Shown here piece after piece: positions 11,101 through 21,306 of a stretch of 26,335 bases of DNA. Below the pieces are notes generated by a model. That model ran no database searches, was not told where the DNA came from, and saw nothing but the letters and a program-made list of their open reading frames with translations. Source of the stretch: Tieghemiomyces parasiticus (taxonomy: Eukaryota; Kickxellomycota; Dimargaritomycetes; Dimargaritales; Dimargaritaceae); NCBI GenBank assembly GCA_027575765.1, contig JANBPT010000681.1, forward strand, positions 1 to 26,335, written 5' to 3'. The translations under genes and the position numbers were made by a program. Numbering within the stretch: position 1 is the first letter of the stretch; each line of letters begins with the position of its first letter.

Positions 11101-12516
11101 GGTACAAGGCCACTAGAGAGCTACTGAGAGCAGCTAGTAAGGGATCAGCACCTTGGACCGACTCGATAAATTGATCCCAGAGTCGGAATGACAGCAAGGA
11201 GGTAGGCGGTGACTTCAGTTTGCGATTGAGCAGTATCTGGTGCTCGAGTAGTTTATATGGACCGAGACAAACGACGGATTGGACTGTCAACGGTGGCAGG
11301 ATCCCGTCAAACACCATGTCATGCAACGCCGCCGCGTCGGCTAGGCTCGATTTCTGCCCGGCCTTTTCTACAGTCAACGCGGCGTGCAGGACCAGATCCG
11401 CCAGTTGGGTCACGCTGGCGTCTCTGGTTTGTGCGTAGGCGGCCAGGGACTCGCGTTTATAAACCAGGAACGCCGCATCGGCGGTGGGAAAGAGGGCCGC
11501 AGTGCGGTGGAGGACACGGAAGTAGGCCTCGAGGTGGGTAGATGCGATACTGGGGTTGGTCTGACGGAGATTAAGACACCAGCCGTGACAAGTCCCCGAG
11601 CGATCTCGCAGGTGAGGGACCCAGGAGCGAAGACGGGTAAGATCCCGAGATTCGAGGGCGCAGCGGAGGGCATGTGTGAAAGATGTAACCACCAGTAGGT
11701 TGTAGGTCTCGTCAGTGGCATAGTAGGTAAGTGGCAGATGAATCAGGGATGAAGAGGCGGCAGAGTCAGGTCCTTTGGCCGCGGCGGCCGGGGCCGGGGC
11801 CGTGGTGGTTCGGTTGGAGGCGGTTAGAGGTGCCTTGGCAGCGCCTGAGCGTGGGCGTGCGGTCGGTGGCCTAGTTTTAGCGGAGGATTTTGTTTGGACA
11901 GCCTCTTTGACTTCGGCGAGTAGGTACTGTTTTCGGTAGTGGTTGAGCTGTTGGAATGCTAAATCATACTGGAAAAGAAAAAAAAAGATCACGGTGGGTC
12001 GATGGGTCAGGTAACGTGGTAAGCGGCCAATTCCTCACGGCGATGTCACGCCAGAGACCGTCTGCCTCAATCACGGTGACTTTTCCACGCTAGAGCACTG
12101 AACGTATGCATGGCTAGCCAGCTTACCTGTCCGAGCTGAATGAGCTTGGAGATGTAATTGGATTCAACCTTCGCCAGGTCGTACGGTCGGAGTTTAACCA
12201 GCGCCTCATGGACCCGTAGGAACCGGAGACAGTGGTCCACACAGCCCGTCACGGTCACTACGTCCAACCCGGGTTCACTCGGCTGGGCCTTGGCGGAAGG
12301 CCATTTGCTCAGAATCAAATTGACCAGTTTCATGGCATAATACGCCCGGCTAGCCAGGTCAGCCTTGGACGGCGTGGCGACGTCTCCGGTCTTCTTGGAG
12401 GTGGCCGTTGTCGTCCGACCCCCGGACGGTCGTGTGGCGGTCAAAGTGGCGACGAGAGTCGCTTCAAAGCTTGGCCCCAAACTCGCAATGTCCGTCGGTA
12501 GCACCAGCTGACCCAT
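5128..12516 (-). CDS. ESP1: Separase, seven exons, about 2,173 aa
   Basis: Separase is the clan CD cysteine protease that cleaves the cohesin kleisin Scc1/Rad21 at anaphase onset; it is restrained by securin. The minus-strand exons are 12516-12127, 11968-11062, 10929-10634, 10467-9180, 9037-8851, 8738-6224 and 6066-5128. All phases agree, and introns are 112-166 nt with GTAAG or GTATG donors. The first 1,800 residues are Ala/Leu-rich helical repeats, with a disordered insert (Lys, Pro, Ala, Thr) early in exon 2 and a long linker in exon 6. The catalytic domain is in the last exon: His in YFGHSGGEQYL (about residue 2050) and Cys in LLFGCSSGHL (about 2076). It is followed by NLWDVTDKDIDRF and KYLIGAAPVVYG, all family hallmarks. 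The start CACCATGGGT has good context. The fourth exon could instead begin at 10446, removing seven residues. No securin gene is in view. Confidence 0.93.
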
Positions 12517-13130
12517 GGTGGAGCTGAGTAGATGTGTGACAGAAACGGAAAATTGACCTGCGGCTGCACGGTGGGGTTGCTAACTTGGGTGTACGAATGA
12601 AGTAGCGGAGTGGCGAAATTAGTAGGCACCAGATAACCTACGTTGCTGGGATGGGTTAATGCCCTTGAACCACGGTGCCTGTAATGTGGCAGAGTAAACG
12701 CCACCTAAGCCTCCTGCCAAGGAGTGTTTATTATTCGTTTTTATGGGGGACTGGCTGGCTTGGAGCTCCGCTATCCTATTAAAAAAGCTTCGGTGTGTGG
12801 GGTAGAGCGAAGCGGTGGGGTAAACGAGTGAACGTAGGTTGTGGGTGAACGACGAGCTAGATTCCCGCTGGGGGGTTCCAAAAAAAAAAAAACCCCAGTG
12901 ATGGGCGTAATTACTACGCCCATGTCGTGTCGCACCCCAGTCGTCACGCCCAGTGCACGCTTACCTAACCATGGGCTGGTGGTAGTGTAATACCAAGTGG
13001 CTTGGAACGCGCCACTACTCTCCGGCCAACTTACTACAGTGGCTCATTTCGTGAGGCATCGCTTGGTACATTCTCCTTAACCTGATCATCTAAACTTATC
13101 ACATCCCCCTTTTCCTGCCAATCCAAAGCC
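12517..13130. promoter_or_regulatory. Bidirectional promoter region, ESP1/FIP1
   Basis: This 614-bp region separates the divergent ATGs of separase and FIP1. It contains an A12 run near 12889-12900 and a perfect palindrome ATGGGCGTA-ATTAC-TACGCCCAT at 12901-12923. A further ACGCCCA lies at 12946-12952, so the same 7-mer occurs three times within 51 bp (once inverted). A GGAACGCGCC sequence lies near 13005. No clear TATA box is seen on either side. The assignment as a shared promoter rests on gene orientation; the boxes are candidates for zinc-finger binding. Confidence 0.55.
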
Positions 13131-15246
13131 ATGGACGATAGTGACGACGAATTTCTCTATGGACCCAGTTCTCCGAAATCGTTGGCCCCGGCTGACGCCA
13201 AACCAGGTAGGTCCTCGTTCGTCCCCAGGGCGTTACAGACAGATGTACTAGTCTCTCTACACGACATTCAGCTGGCGAAGAGCTGCACTATCTTTACTTG
13301 ACTGGCAACGCCTCCTGTTGGAATGGCGCTTGGGATTCCGTTTCATTCAGAGACAAATGGACCCCACGACGGGCTTTCCGTGTATCTCTTCTACCCTAGC
13401 CCGAGATGCCCACTACGTACATACTACTTAACTACATTGACTATATTTACCTTCTAACGGGTAAAGGTCTTCATAAGCCTTGGATGATATCCGTAACTTT
13501 TTCTATACACACCATTTACTAATGAAAACTTACCCTCTACTATAATTGCCGGTTCTTGTAGACACCGATGTTGTGCCAGGTGTAACTACCCCGGCCGATC
13601 TAAAAGACACGTTATCGTCGCCTGCCGCCGACACTGAACCGGCCCCAACCTCGCCAACTGCCACCAATGTCGTAGCCGCGGAGGAGGAGACAGAGGAGGA
13701 CAAGGACTCCGAATCCGACCTGGAAATCATCACCGAACTGCCCTCTGGCGAGGCCGTCACTGAGGGCGCCCCAGCCAACCAAGGTGGGACAGACGGTAAG
13801 AAGGCCAGTGATGCCACTGTCGCTGAAATCGCGGTAGCCACCAGCGCCCCTAACGCCGTGCACGATAGCACATCCGCCGTGGCTGCCCCGGCGGGGTCGA
13901 ACCAGCGCGGCCGACTCATCATCGATGAAATTGGCCAGTACAACGGCGAGGATATCCTCGACTTCAACACAGACGACGCCGAGGATAAGCCCTGGCGGAA
14001 ACCCGGGGCTGATCTCACTGACTACTTTAACTACGGGTTCACCGAGCTCAGCTGGAAACTATATTGCCAGCGGCAAAAGCAGTTACGTGAGGACCAGCAG
14101 CTTAAGATGCGATTTAACGGCATGCCCGGACCCGACGGGATGCTGGATGGGTTCCCCATGGGCATGCCTGGGATGATGCCGCCCGGAATGATGGGGATGG
14201 GCCGCCCCCCGATGGTCGGCGGTGGTATGATGCCACCGTTTATGCCCATGGGCATGAACGGTGGCCAGTCCTTCATGTATCCGCCTCACGATCTAGATAT
14301 ACCCAGCGACGGGCTGGACGACCAATTCAGCAACGGGCCCGACCAGGACGACCAAGATGACGACCGGAGCCATCACCCTGATGACCGCGACGACGGTGAC
14401 GACGGGGGCCGGGAGCCCCACACGCGACCCAATAGCCATGCAGGCCAGCCACCACACCCACGGTTCGGACCTGGCGGAGGCAACCCGTTCCAGCACCAGG
14501 GTAAAACCAACAACCGGTTTGGCCCGGGCCCACCGCCCATGGGCAACTTCCCCGGTGGTATGCCGCCCTACGGGATGGGCAATAATTTCCGTCCACCCAA
14601 TCCTTATTTCGGCCGGCCCCCAGGGATGCCGCCACACATGTCCGGCGGTAACTTCCCGAACCCGAACTTCCGCCCGCCCCACGGCATGCCCCAGTCGGGC
14701 CCACCCGGCGGTAACAACAATCGGCCCCATGGTACCCGATTCGATGGTCCTGGCAACCAGGGTCCCCACCCAAACCGCCAGCAATCACCGCCACGAGGAG
14801 GCGGCGGTCCACGTCGGCCTAACGATATTCCCCACCGCCCGGACGATATGGACCCGCCATTCGACGGGAGTCGCCACGACGAGCCTGGCCGTGGCGGGAG
14901 TAAGGGCCGCTCAAGCCGACGATCACCCGCCCGCAACCTGTCGCGCGACTCATCCGCCTCCTCCCGCCGCCTCCCTACCGACACGCGGTCGCGGCGATCA
15001 GAGCGATCTCTCTCCCCAGATAAGCACCATGACCAGCGTCGTAGTCGCCACGACGGCTCACATGGTCACCGCAGCGGCCGACGAAGCGACCACGGCAACC
15101 GCCCGCCATCACCCGACGACGGCCACCGACATGGTAGTTCCGGCCGGTCGTCGCGGTACCGGTCGCGTGAGCGTTCGAGCCGGCACCGGTCCAAGACGCC
15201 ACCCCGGACCATTTCCATCCGGTCATCATCCCGACGCGAGCACTGA
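13131..15246 (+). CDS. FIP1: Pre-mRNA polyadenylation factor FIP1, two exons
   Basis: FIP1 is the cleavage and polyadenylation factor subunit that tethers poly(A) polymerase and binds U-rich RNA. Exon 1 (13131-13206) encodes MDDSDDEFLYGP, the usual acidic start. Exon 2 (13562-15246) joins in phase through a TTGTAG acceptor, giving 586 aa. An acidic segment with SESDLEIITEL precedes the Fip1 motif (residues 166-201), which includes DKPWRKPGADLTDYFNYGF and WKLYCQRQ. A Met/Pro/Gly-rich stretch (about 212-266), an Asp/His/Arg mixed-charge stretch and Pro/Gly/Asn repeats follow. The last 110 residues are Arg/Ser-rich. The tail resembles animal FIP1L1 more than the short S. cerevisiae protein (about 330 aa). 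The 355-nt intron is the longest in the window. The low-complexity half leaves long open frames in other registers, which I consider shadows. It is transcribed divergently from separase. Confidence 0.93.
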
Positions 15247-16020
15247 GTGCTCGGTTGAATGGACTCGCGGCTCCAAGCTACAAAAATATTTTCCATATTT
15301 TCGTTTATTTTCGCTAACAGGTGGCCAGGGCACTCTCGGGATTGTTGGTCTTCCTTTTTTTATAAACCCAGAGGCGCAACCATTACGTGGGTGTCTCTGT
15401 GCAAGTGTATGTCAAATGGAATGGATGTGGGATTTTGGCCTCCAGAGGTGGTCCTTCCCGACCAGCGTAGCCCAGCTCAGGGCCAGGCCTGTCGCTTTCA
15501 TTCAGCACTGTGTCCGAACGGGCCCTGGGACCACTGGCCCAAGCATCCACGCTGTCAGCACCAGGCGGATCGGCCGCCTTGTGGGGCGGAGATTTAAATC
15601 CCATCCGCTCTTCCTCCTGAACCTTGGCGGTTTTAGGCCCTCCCTCCCTCAATCCGCTCTCCCCTGAATCTCACTCTGTGGTACAGAACGCTTCAGCTTC
15701 TCACCTTCACGCTCCATACTTGTCCTTCTCCCCTACTTAGTCCACCACCAACACCGATTCTCCGTCCTCCCTTCGTCCCCCTGGTCTCAGCTGTCTCGGA
15801 CAACGCGACTTCCCTTCAGGCTAAACTTGACGAGTATTACTGGTCGCAGGTTTGCCCCGAACCCAGTGCTGACCCACTAGAACCGGTCCTAAGCACTGCC
15901 CGAATCCAGACGCCCTTGATCTCCCTCCAGTAATTTACCTTAACTGTTACACAAATTCTCTGACCGCTTGAACAGGAGTCCGCCCATCTCGTCTTCCATC
16001 GTGTTGCCCATCCCGTCAGC
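15247..16020. other. Spacer between FIP1 and MCD4, with pyrimidine-rich MCD4 leader
   Basis: The first part should be the FIP1 3' untranslated region, AT-rich around 15280-15320. From about 15600 to 16000 the plus strand is strongly CT-rich (CCCTCCCTCCCTC near 15638), a composition common in fungal promoters and leaders. A frame with an ATG at 15259 (112 codons) lacks any recognisable motif and I do not count it as a gene. Confidence 0.55.
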
Positions 16021-19000
16021 ATGGCTCTCTCCGCCCGGAACGCCCTGCTCCTGTTTGGTGTGGTCTTTCACCTCGTCTACCTCTGGAGCATCTTTGACAT
16101 ATACTTCCGCTCGCCGCTGGTCCATGGCATGACCCCGCATCGGGTCGAGCTGCCCAGCCCGGCCCGTCGTCTCGTGCTCTTCGTGGCCGATGGACTCCGC
16201 GCCGACAAGATCTACGAGCCATACCTTAACGAGACCCGCCGCAACCTAGGCCAACCGAACCTCCAGCCGGAACCTTTGGCGCCCTATTTACGTAGCATCA
16301 TCCAAACCCGCGGTTCCTGGGGGGTCTCCCATACCCGGGTGCCTACGGAATCCCGTCCGGGTCACGTGGCCCTGATCGCCGGCTTTTACGAGGATGTGAG
16401 TGCCGTCACTAAAGGATGGAAGATGAACCCGGTGAACTTTGATTCCACATTCAACGAGAGCCGCCACACCTGGTCGTTCGGGTCGCCCGATATCCTTCCT
16501 ATGTTTAGCCACGGGGCAACCAACCCAGACCACGTCGAAACGTTCATGTACGGCCACGAGGACGAGGACTTTGCCGCCGACGGGTCCCAGCTAGACACTT
16601 GGGTATTTAACAAAGTGCATGACCTGTTCGACCGGGCTGACACTGCCGACCCGGCGTTAAAGGCCCAGTTAGAGGAATCCCAGGTGGTATTTTTCCTGCA
16701 CTTGCTAGGCCTGGATACCAACGGCCATGCCCACCGGCCCCATTCTAATGAATACCTCAACAATATCCGTACAGTCGATGCCGGGATCCAGCAGGCTGTG
16801 GATCGGATCGAGTCTTTCTACGGCCACGACGGCCAAACCGCGTACGTGTTCACTGCCGATCACGGCATGAACAACCGCGGCGTGCATGGCGACGGCCACC
16901 CGGACAACACTCGCACTCCGCTGATCGCCTGGGGTGCCGGTGTGCGCGGTCCCGAGGTGACGGCTACGGGTACTGGCCACGACGACTTCTCCTCCCCGTG
17001 GGGCCTCACTGATTACGTCCGCCGCGATGTCGAACAGGCCGATATCGCCCCGCTGATGACCTCCCTGATTGGTGTGCCGTACCCGCTCAACTCAGTGGGG
17101 GTCCTTCCGCTCGATTATCTCGACGCCACCCCGGAATACCGCGCGGCGAGTGCCTTTGCCAATGCCCGCCAGATTCTCGAACAGTTCGAAGTCAAGCAGA
17201 CCGACAAGCAAGCCACTCAGCTGTTCTTCCAGCCTTACCCGCCGCTCGCCCCGGCGTCGACCAAGGCAGCCCACTCGACCGGCCATGTGGCATACATAGC
17301 CGACCTGATCGCTAACCAACGTTACACCGAGGCCGAGCGCGCCTGCCAGGAACTCATCGATCAGGCTCTCGACGGGCTGCGATATTACCAGACGTACGAC
17401 TGGGTATTTTTGCGTTCGACCATTACCGCCGGGTACGTCGGGTGGATCCTTTACAGCCTCCTCTTCGTCATCCGCCATTACGCCCTCGGTGGTGCCAGCC
17501 CGGTCGTGGCTCGTCCCCGGGGGGCCGATCCAGCCCTGGACACGTCGGCCCTGGTCTTCACGCACTTGCTCAACGTGTTTGCACTGCTGGTACTCGGCGC
17601 CCTCTGGGCCCTACTCTACGTCCAGCATAACCCACTGCTCTACTACGCCTATACAGCGTTCCCCGTCTACTTTTGGTGCGAGATTGTTAAACACGCCCAT
17701 GTCTTCGGCGCCGTTGTTAACCGGGCCTGGTTGACCTCTCCAGATTCTCCCGCGTCAGCGGCCGATACCACTTCGTCGTCCAGCATCTTCACCATCGTGG
17801 CCTCTACCTTGGTTTATATTGGTGCTTTGGAGCTACTCGTAGCCAGTTACTTCCACCGCAGTGTCCTCAGCGCCGGATTCGTGGGCCTGTCCGTCTGGCC
17901 GCACCTCTCCCGGGTTGGCACTGTGGCCACCCTTGTCAAATCCCCCACGCCTTACCTGTGGTCCGTTTTCTGTCTGGCCACTTCTGTGTTCACCCTGCTA
18001 CCCGTCGAGAAGGGCGAAGACGTATCCCTAATTCTCGCCGGCGGGATCCTCATCCTCCTCAGCGGCGTCCTGGCCTTCGTCTACCGTGTCCGCCTCTTTG
18101 CCCTCCCAGCCGACCCCAAGCCTATGGCCCCCATTCGCACAGCGGCGATCCTGGCCCGGACCACAGCCCCTCTGGCCTCCGTAGTCCTCCTGGTCCAACT
18201 CGCCCTGATCGCGGGGACTTGCCTGCTCGTCCGGAGTACTGTAGCCAGCCTCACCGCGAAAGCCGGGCTGCCGCGCGCCAACCAGGCCCTGGCCTGGGTT
18301 CTCCTGATCTCCCCGGTAGTCCCGCTCCTCGTCGGACTCTTCTCCCGCCAGAACCACCTCCATCGGCTGGTCACGATATACCTGGCTCTCGCTCCGCCCT
18401 TCATCCTCCTGAGCATTTCTTACGAGGTTCTCTTCTACTTTTGCTTCAGCGTCACTCTCCTGCTCTTCCTTAGCCTAGAACAGTACCGTGAACTGGCTTT
18501 CCCTCGTTTGCTGGCCACACCATCGCCCGCGTTGTCCACTCCTGCCTACGGTCTCCTCCACCTCGGCGATCTCTTCACCGCCGGCCAGTTCCTCTTCCTG
18601 GTCAACGTGGGCTTCTTTGGTACGGGCAATGTGGCCAGCATCAGTAGCTTCTCCCTCGAGGCTGTCTACCGCCTCACCACTATCTTCGACCCTTTCCTCA
18701 TGGGCGCCCTCCTTATCGTCAAGATTCTCATCCCTTTTTTCCTCCTTTCCAGCGTCCTCAATTTCACTAACCGCATCAAGCGTATACCCCCTATGGCCCT
18801 CTTCCTCCTAGTCCTAGCTACTACTGATATCATCACCCTCAATTTCTTTTACTTGGTCCGGGATACCGGCAGTTGGCTCGAAATTGGTACGACCATCAGC
18901 CATTTTTGTATCGCCTCGCTGTTTGTCTTATTCATTATTGCCTTTTACCTCATTTCGCAGATGTTCACTAGCGGGACCGTCATTGTGGAACCAATGCCGT

Positions 19001-19032
19001 CTATCACCTTGGCCACCAAGAAGGTATCTTAA
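16021..19032 (+). CDS. MCD4: GPI ethanolamine phosphate transferase 1 (MCD4/PIG-N), intronless
   Basis: The enzyme adds ethanolamine phosphate to the first mannose of GPI precursors in the ER membrane. The 1,003-aa product begins with a signal-anchor helix (about 8-28). The lumenal alkaline-phosphatase-like domain follows, with metal-site and catalytic elements: D57 in LFVADGLRAD and the Thr nucleophile T109 in RVPTESRPGH. D232 and H236 lie in GLDTNGHAHRP, and D280/H281 in TADHGMNNRGVHG. APLMTSLIGVPYPLNSVG (343-360) is a PIG-N signature. From about residue 462 to the C-terminus lies the multi-spanning PigN domain, with many hydrophobic helices. The length is normal for the family. The ATG follows CCCGTCAGC after a CT-rich leader, and the upstream sequence shows no in-frame extension worth adding. 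It is unusual here in lacking introns over 3 kb, which TAF10 shares on a smaller scale. Confidence 0.97.
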   Translation: MALSARNALLLFGVVFHLVYLWSIFDIYFRSPLVHGMTPHRVELPSPARRLVLFVADGLRADKIYEPYLNETRRNLGQPNLQPEPLAPYLRSIIQTRGSWGVSHTRVPTESRPGHVALIAGFYEDVSAVTKGWKMNPVNFDSTFNESRHTWSFGSPDILPMFSHGATNPDHVETFMYGHEDEDFAADGSQLDTWVFNKVHDLFDRADTADPALKAQLEESQVVFFLHLLGLDTNGHAHRPHSNEYLNNIRTVDAGIQQAVDRIESFYGHDGQTAYVFTADHGMNNRGVHGDGHPDNTRTPLIAWGAGVRGPEVTATGTGHDDFSSPWGLTDYVRRDVEQADIAPLMTSLIGVPYPLNSVGVLPLDYLDATPEYRAASAFANARQILEQFEVKQTDKQATQLFFQPYPPLAPASTKAAHSTGHVAYIADLIANQRYTEAERACQELIDQALDGLRYYQTYDWVFLRSTITAGYVGWILYSLLFVIRHYALGGASPVVARPRGADPALDTSALVFTHLLNVFALLVLGALWALLYVQHNPLLYYAYTAFPVYFWCEIVKHAHVFGAVVNRAWLTSPDSPASAADTTSSSSIFTIVASTLVYIGALELLVASYFHRSVLSAGFVGLSVWPHLSRVGTVATLVKSPTPYLWSVFCLATSVFTLLPVEKGEDVSLILAGGILILLSGVLAFVYRVRLFALPADPKPMAPIRTAAILARTTAPLASVVLLVQLALIAGTCLLVRSTVASLTAKAGLPRANQALAWVLLISPVVPLLVGLFSRQNHLHRLVTIYLALAPPFILLSISYEVLFYFCFSVTLLLFLSLEQYRELAFPRLLATPSPALSTPAYGLLHLGDLFTAGQFLFLVNVGFFGTGNVASISSFSLEAVYRLTTIFDPFLMGALLIVKILIPFFLLSSVLNFTNRIKRIPPMALFLLVLATTDIITLNFFYLVRDTGSWLEIGTTISHFCIASLFVLFIIAFYLISQMFTSGTVIVEPMPSITLATKKVS

Positions 19033-19178
19033 CTTTGTCTTTTCTTGATTTCAGTGCCCACCTCGCATGTCATGTAGTGGTCGGGTGAGATGTAATATTC
19101 TCGGATTAAACTATTAATATTGATAATGGAAGGCACCACCCGCCATTTTCCCTTTCTGTACACGCACCTGCACTCTTC

Positions 19179-19247
19179 AATAAACCCACGTGCCTGCCCC
19201 TCTCTCCTAGATTTTTCGAATGTGATCATTTTGAATAGAGTAATAAA
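19179..19247 (+). terminator. Polyadenylation signals for MCD4
   Basis: Two AATAAA hexamers lie 147 and 210 bp after the MCD4 stop, at 19179-19184 and 19242-19247. Either could direct 3'-end formation; spacing is typical for fungal genes. A 66-codon minus-strand frame over the same stretch looks like a chance opening. Confidence 0.55.
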
Positions 19248-21151
19248 CGTATGTCACGCCTAACCGATTGATATACTCAATTCCCGAGTCAAGGATCAAT
19301 GGGTATCTACATTTGGTGGATTCTCATGATTACATGCTTGATCATACAGTTATGGCTATTATGATGTATCACTCTCCCATCATAACGTAAGTGTGGTAGC
19401 GAAGAAGCGCCCCTAGGTAGCCACCCCGTCATCATCGCACTAAACCTACACCATCGGTGTTCTCGCCTCAGCAGTCGAGTACTAAGCCGCCAGGTCTATC
19501 TCCGCCGCTACCTCCACCAATACCAAGCTTTACATTCCTTCCTTACCTTACATCAGGCCAAATCGCTACTAGCCATTAACAACCCCTATCCATCTTATGT
19601 TATAACTTGCCTTTCCCCAACTTGCGGCGAGTCGAATACTAACTGCCTCCACACCTTGCACAACGCTAACTGTGACTCATATTGAAGTCTCGCGGGCTAT
19701 ATTAGCCTACGAAAGGAACATCTTAATAAAGACTATCGTTATTTACTACATTTTATTTACTATACTGGTCATCCTGGATTCCTACCTATCACAACGGATG
19801 CGTCAGATCTCAATTCGCCCACGCCGTGCCTATAAAGGCATCTCGTCCAGGAAAATATCTACCTGTACTACTTGTGTCGGTGCGTACCTCGCCGCCACGT
19901 TATCATAATCGACCTCGGTCTGAGCCATTAGGATCAAGTGTCAAACTAGGCATAGCTTGATCCTAATTTCCCGGTTTGTAAAGCCCGCTTGTGGCTCACC
20001 TCGTGTACAATGGACACCTAACGATGATGTAACCGCTCGAGCCACCCATCCCACAGGTGTCCCGACCGATATTAGTTATATCATAACGTTAGGGCGTGGT
20101 AACGGAGCCCTATGCAAGGACACGGTGGCTGATACTAACGGCCAATCGGCAGGGCAGCTGTGACAAACGATACAAGTGCGATGGATATCAGGCCCATGCA
20201 CCACGTAGTGTTCGAGGCCCAAGTGGCCGCCATGGGCTACACAATCTGCATGATGGAATTCGCCCAATCGCAGTATACGAAACAATCTGATCTGATCTCG
20301 GTAATACCCTCTTAAGGGGAAAACGCAAACCGAAGCATGGCGGAGTCTGGCAAGTAGCAAGGGTGGGCTGAGTATGCCGACATCTGGAAAGCCTGTGACC
20401 TAGTAGAGAGACAAGGCACAAGAAGAGCTGCTACGGCCGAGGGTAGACCAACCGCCTCAACCCAGGTTCCTTCCAAGGGTAGCAGGGCTAGAAAGGACTG
20501 GCTGTAGGTGCTGTTTACATGGCGGGAAACCTGGCCTCTAACGATTAAAGTCTGGCTACATACCTGACCAAGGATGACTGTGCAACTTATGACTGCCGTG
20601 TGCTTGTAGCACTGTCAGTGCGCGTGAGGTGCTGCTAAAAGAATAGACCAATGACGCTCGAGCCCCATCATGCTATAGCCAACCCTTCCCTAACCATCGT
20701 TAATCAAAAGGTCGCCATCGAACATGGTACTACCGTACTTGGGCTCTAGCCTTCTTGGACTCGCTCGTTTAGAATGAGGCCGTTTTGCGGAGGGAGTAGG
20801 GCCCTATATGTTCATTGTGACTGGTCTGGCGCCATTTCAGGGGGTCGATGACAGCCAAGGACCACTATACTCTCGAGCTTTGAAACTATTTGCCAAGGTA
20901 CCATAGGTTGATTCGACATTCTACATGGCATCGGCAGAGGCCGCGTGGATTTAATACCTGGCATACACTACTTGCGACACTCGTACGGACCCCCCACTTT
21001 CAGACCAAACCTCGGCAAGGCCTAAGGCAGTGTACCTGATCAGTTGGCACAAGAGAGAGAGAGACGGCCCTGGTAGCCATTTCCAATCGGCTTTAAAACG
21101 GTATCGACTGGGCTGTGCCCCAGAGAGCTGGGCGGAGTGTATGGGGGAATG
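19248..21151. other. Gene-free 1.9 kb between MCD4 and the secreted-protein gene
   Basis: Both strands are broken by frequent stops and I found no codon-biased frame, tRNA box or known motif. Two openings, 19672-19908 and 19957-20163, start from GTG and TTG rather than ATG and show nothing recognisable. One clear structure is the 12-bp stem-loop at 19927-19967. The stretch 20300-20650 has scattered protein-like fragments interrupted by stops that could be an eroded element, but I cannot name one. Confidence 0.5.
19927..19967. repeat. Perfect 12-bp inverted repeat, 17-nt loop
   Basis: ATTAGGATCAAG at 19927-19938 is the exact reverse complement of CTTGATCCTAAT at 19956-19967. A related string, ATAGCTTGATCC, also occurs near 22993, just inside the right-hand repeat zone, so the arms may be parts of a dispersed element. 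No function can be assigned. Confidence 0.8.
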
Positions 21152-21157
21152 TTTATT
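21152..21157 (-). terminator. Polyadenylation signal for the secreted-protein gene
   Basis: On the minus strand this reads AATAAA, about 150 bp past the stop at 21307. A hairpin CCAAGGG-TACA-CCCTTGG lies between them at about 21273-21290. Confidence 0.5.
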
Positions 21158-21306
21158 GCTTACAAGGCTATACACCCACGTGCAGCAATCGAGGTCAGAA
21201 TACACGAAGTAACGTTTGAGGTGCACTGGGAAACGAACAAGAAAGGATGGAGGCCGATTGCTGGCCAGTGGGCCAAGGGTACACCCTTGGGGTCTCGATT
21301 ACCCAC

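Noticed and set aside
15259..15597. 112-codon frame with ATG between FIP1 and MCD4
   Set aside because: No recognisable motif, a composition like untranslated sequence, and no promoter or splice signal distinct from the FIP1 3' region.
14357..15667. A 436-codon plus-strand frame overlapping FIP1 exon 2
   Set aside because: It lies over the Pro/Gly/Arg-rich half of FIP1, where GC-rich low-complexity codons leave all frames open. Its protein shows no motif and is rich in Thr/Ala/His as expected from a shifted frame.
19029..19229. 66-codon minus-strand frame overlapping the MCD4 stop
   Set aside because: Codon use unlike the neighbours, and it lies over the MCD4 3' untranslated region and its AATAAA.
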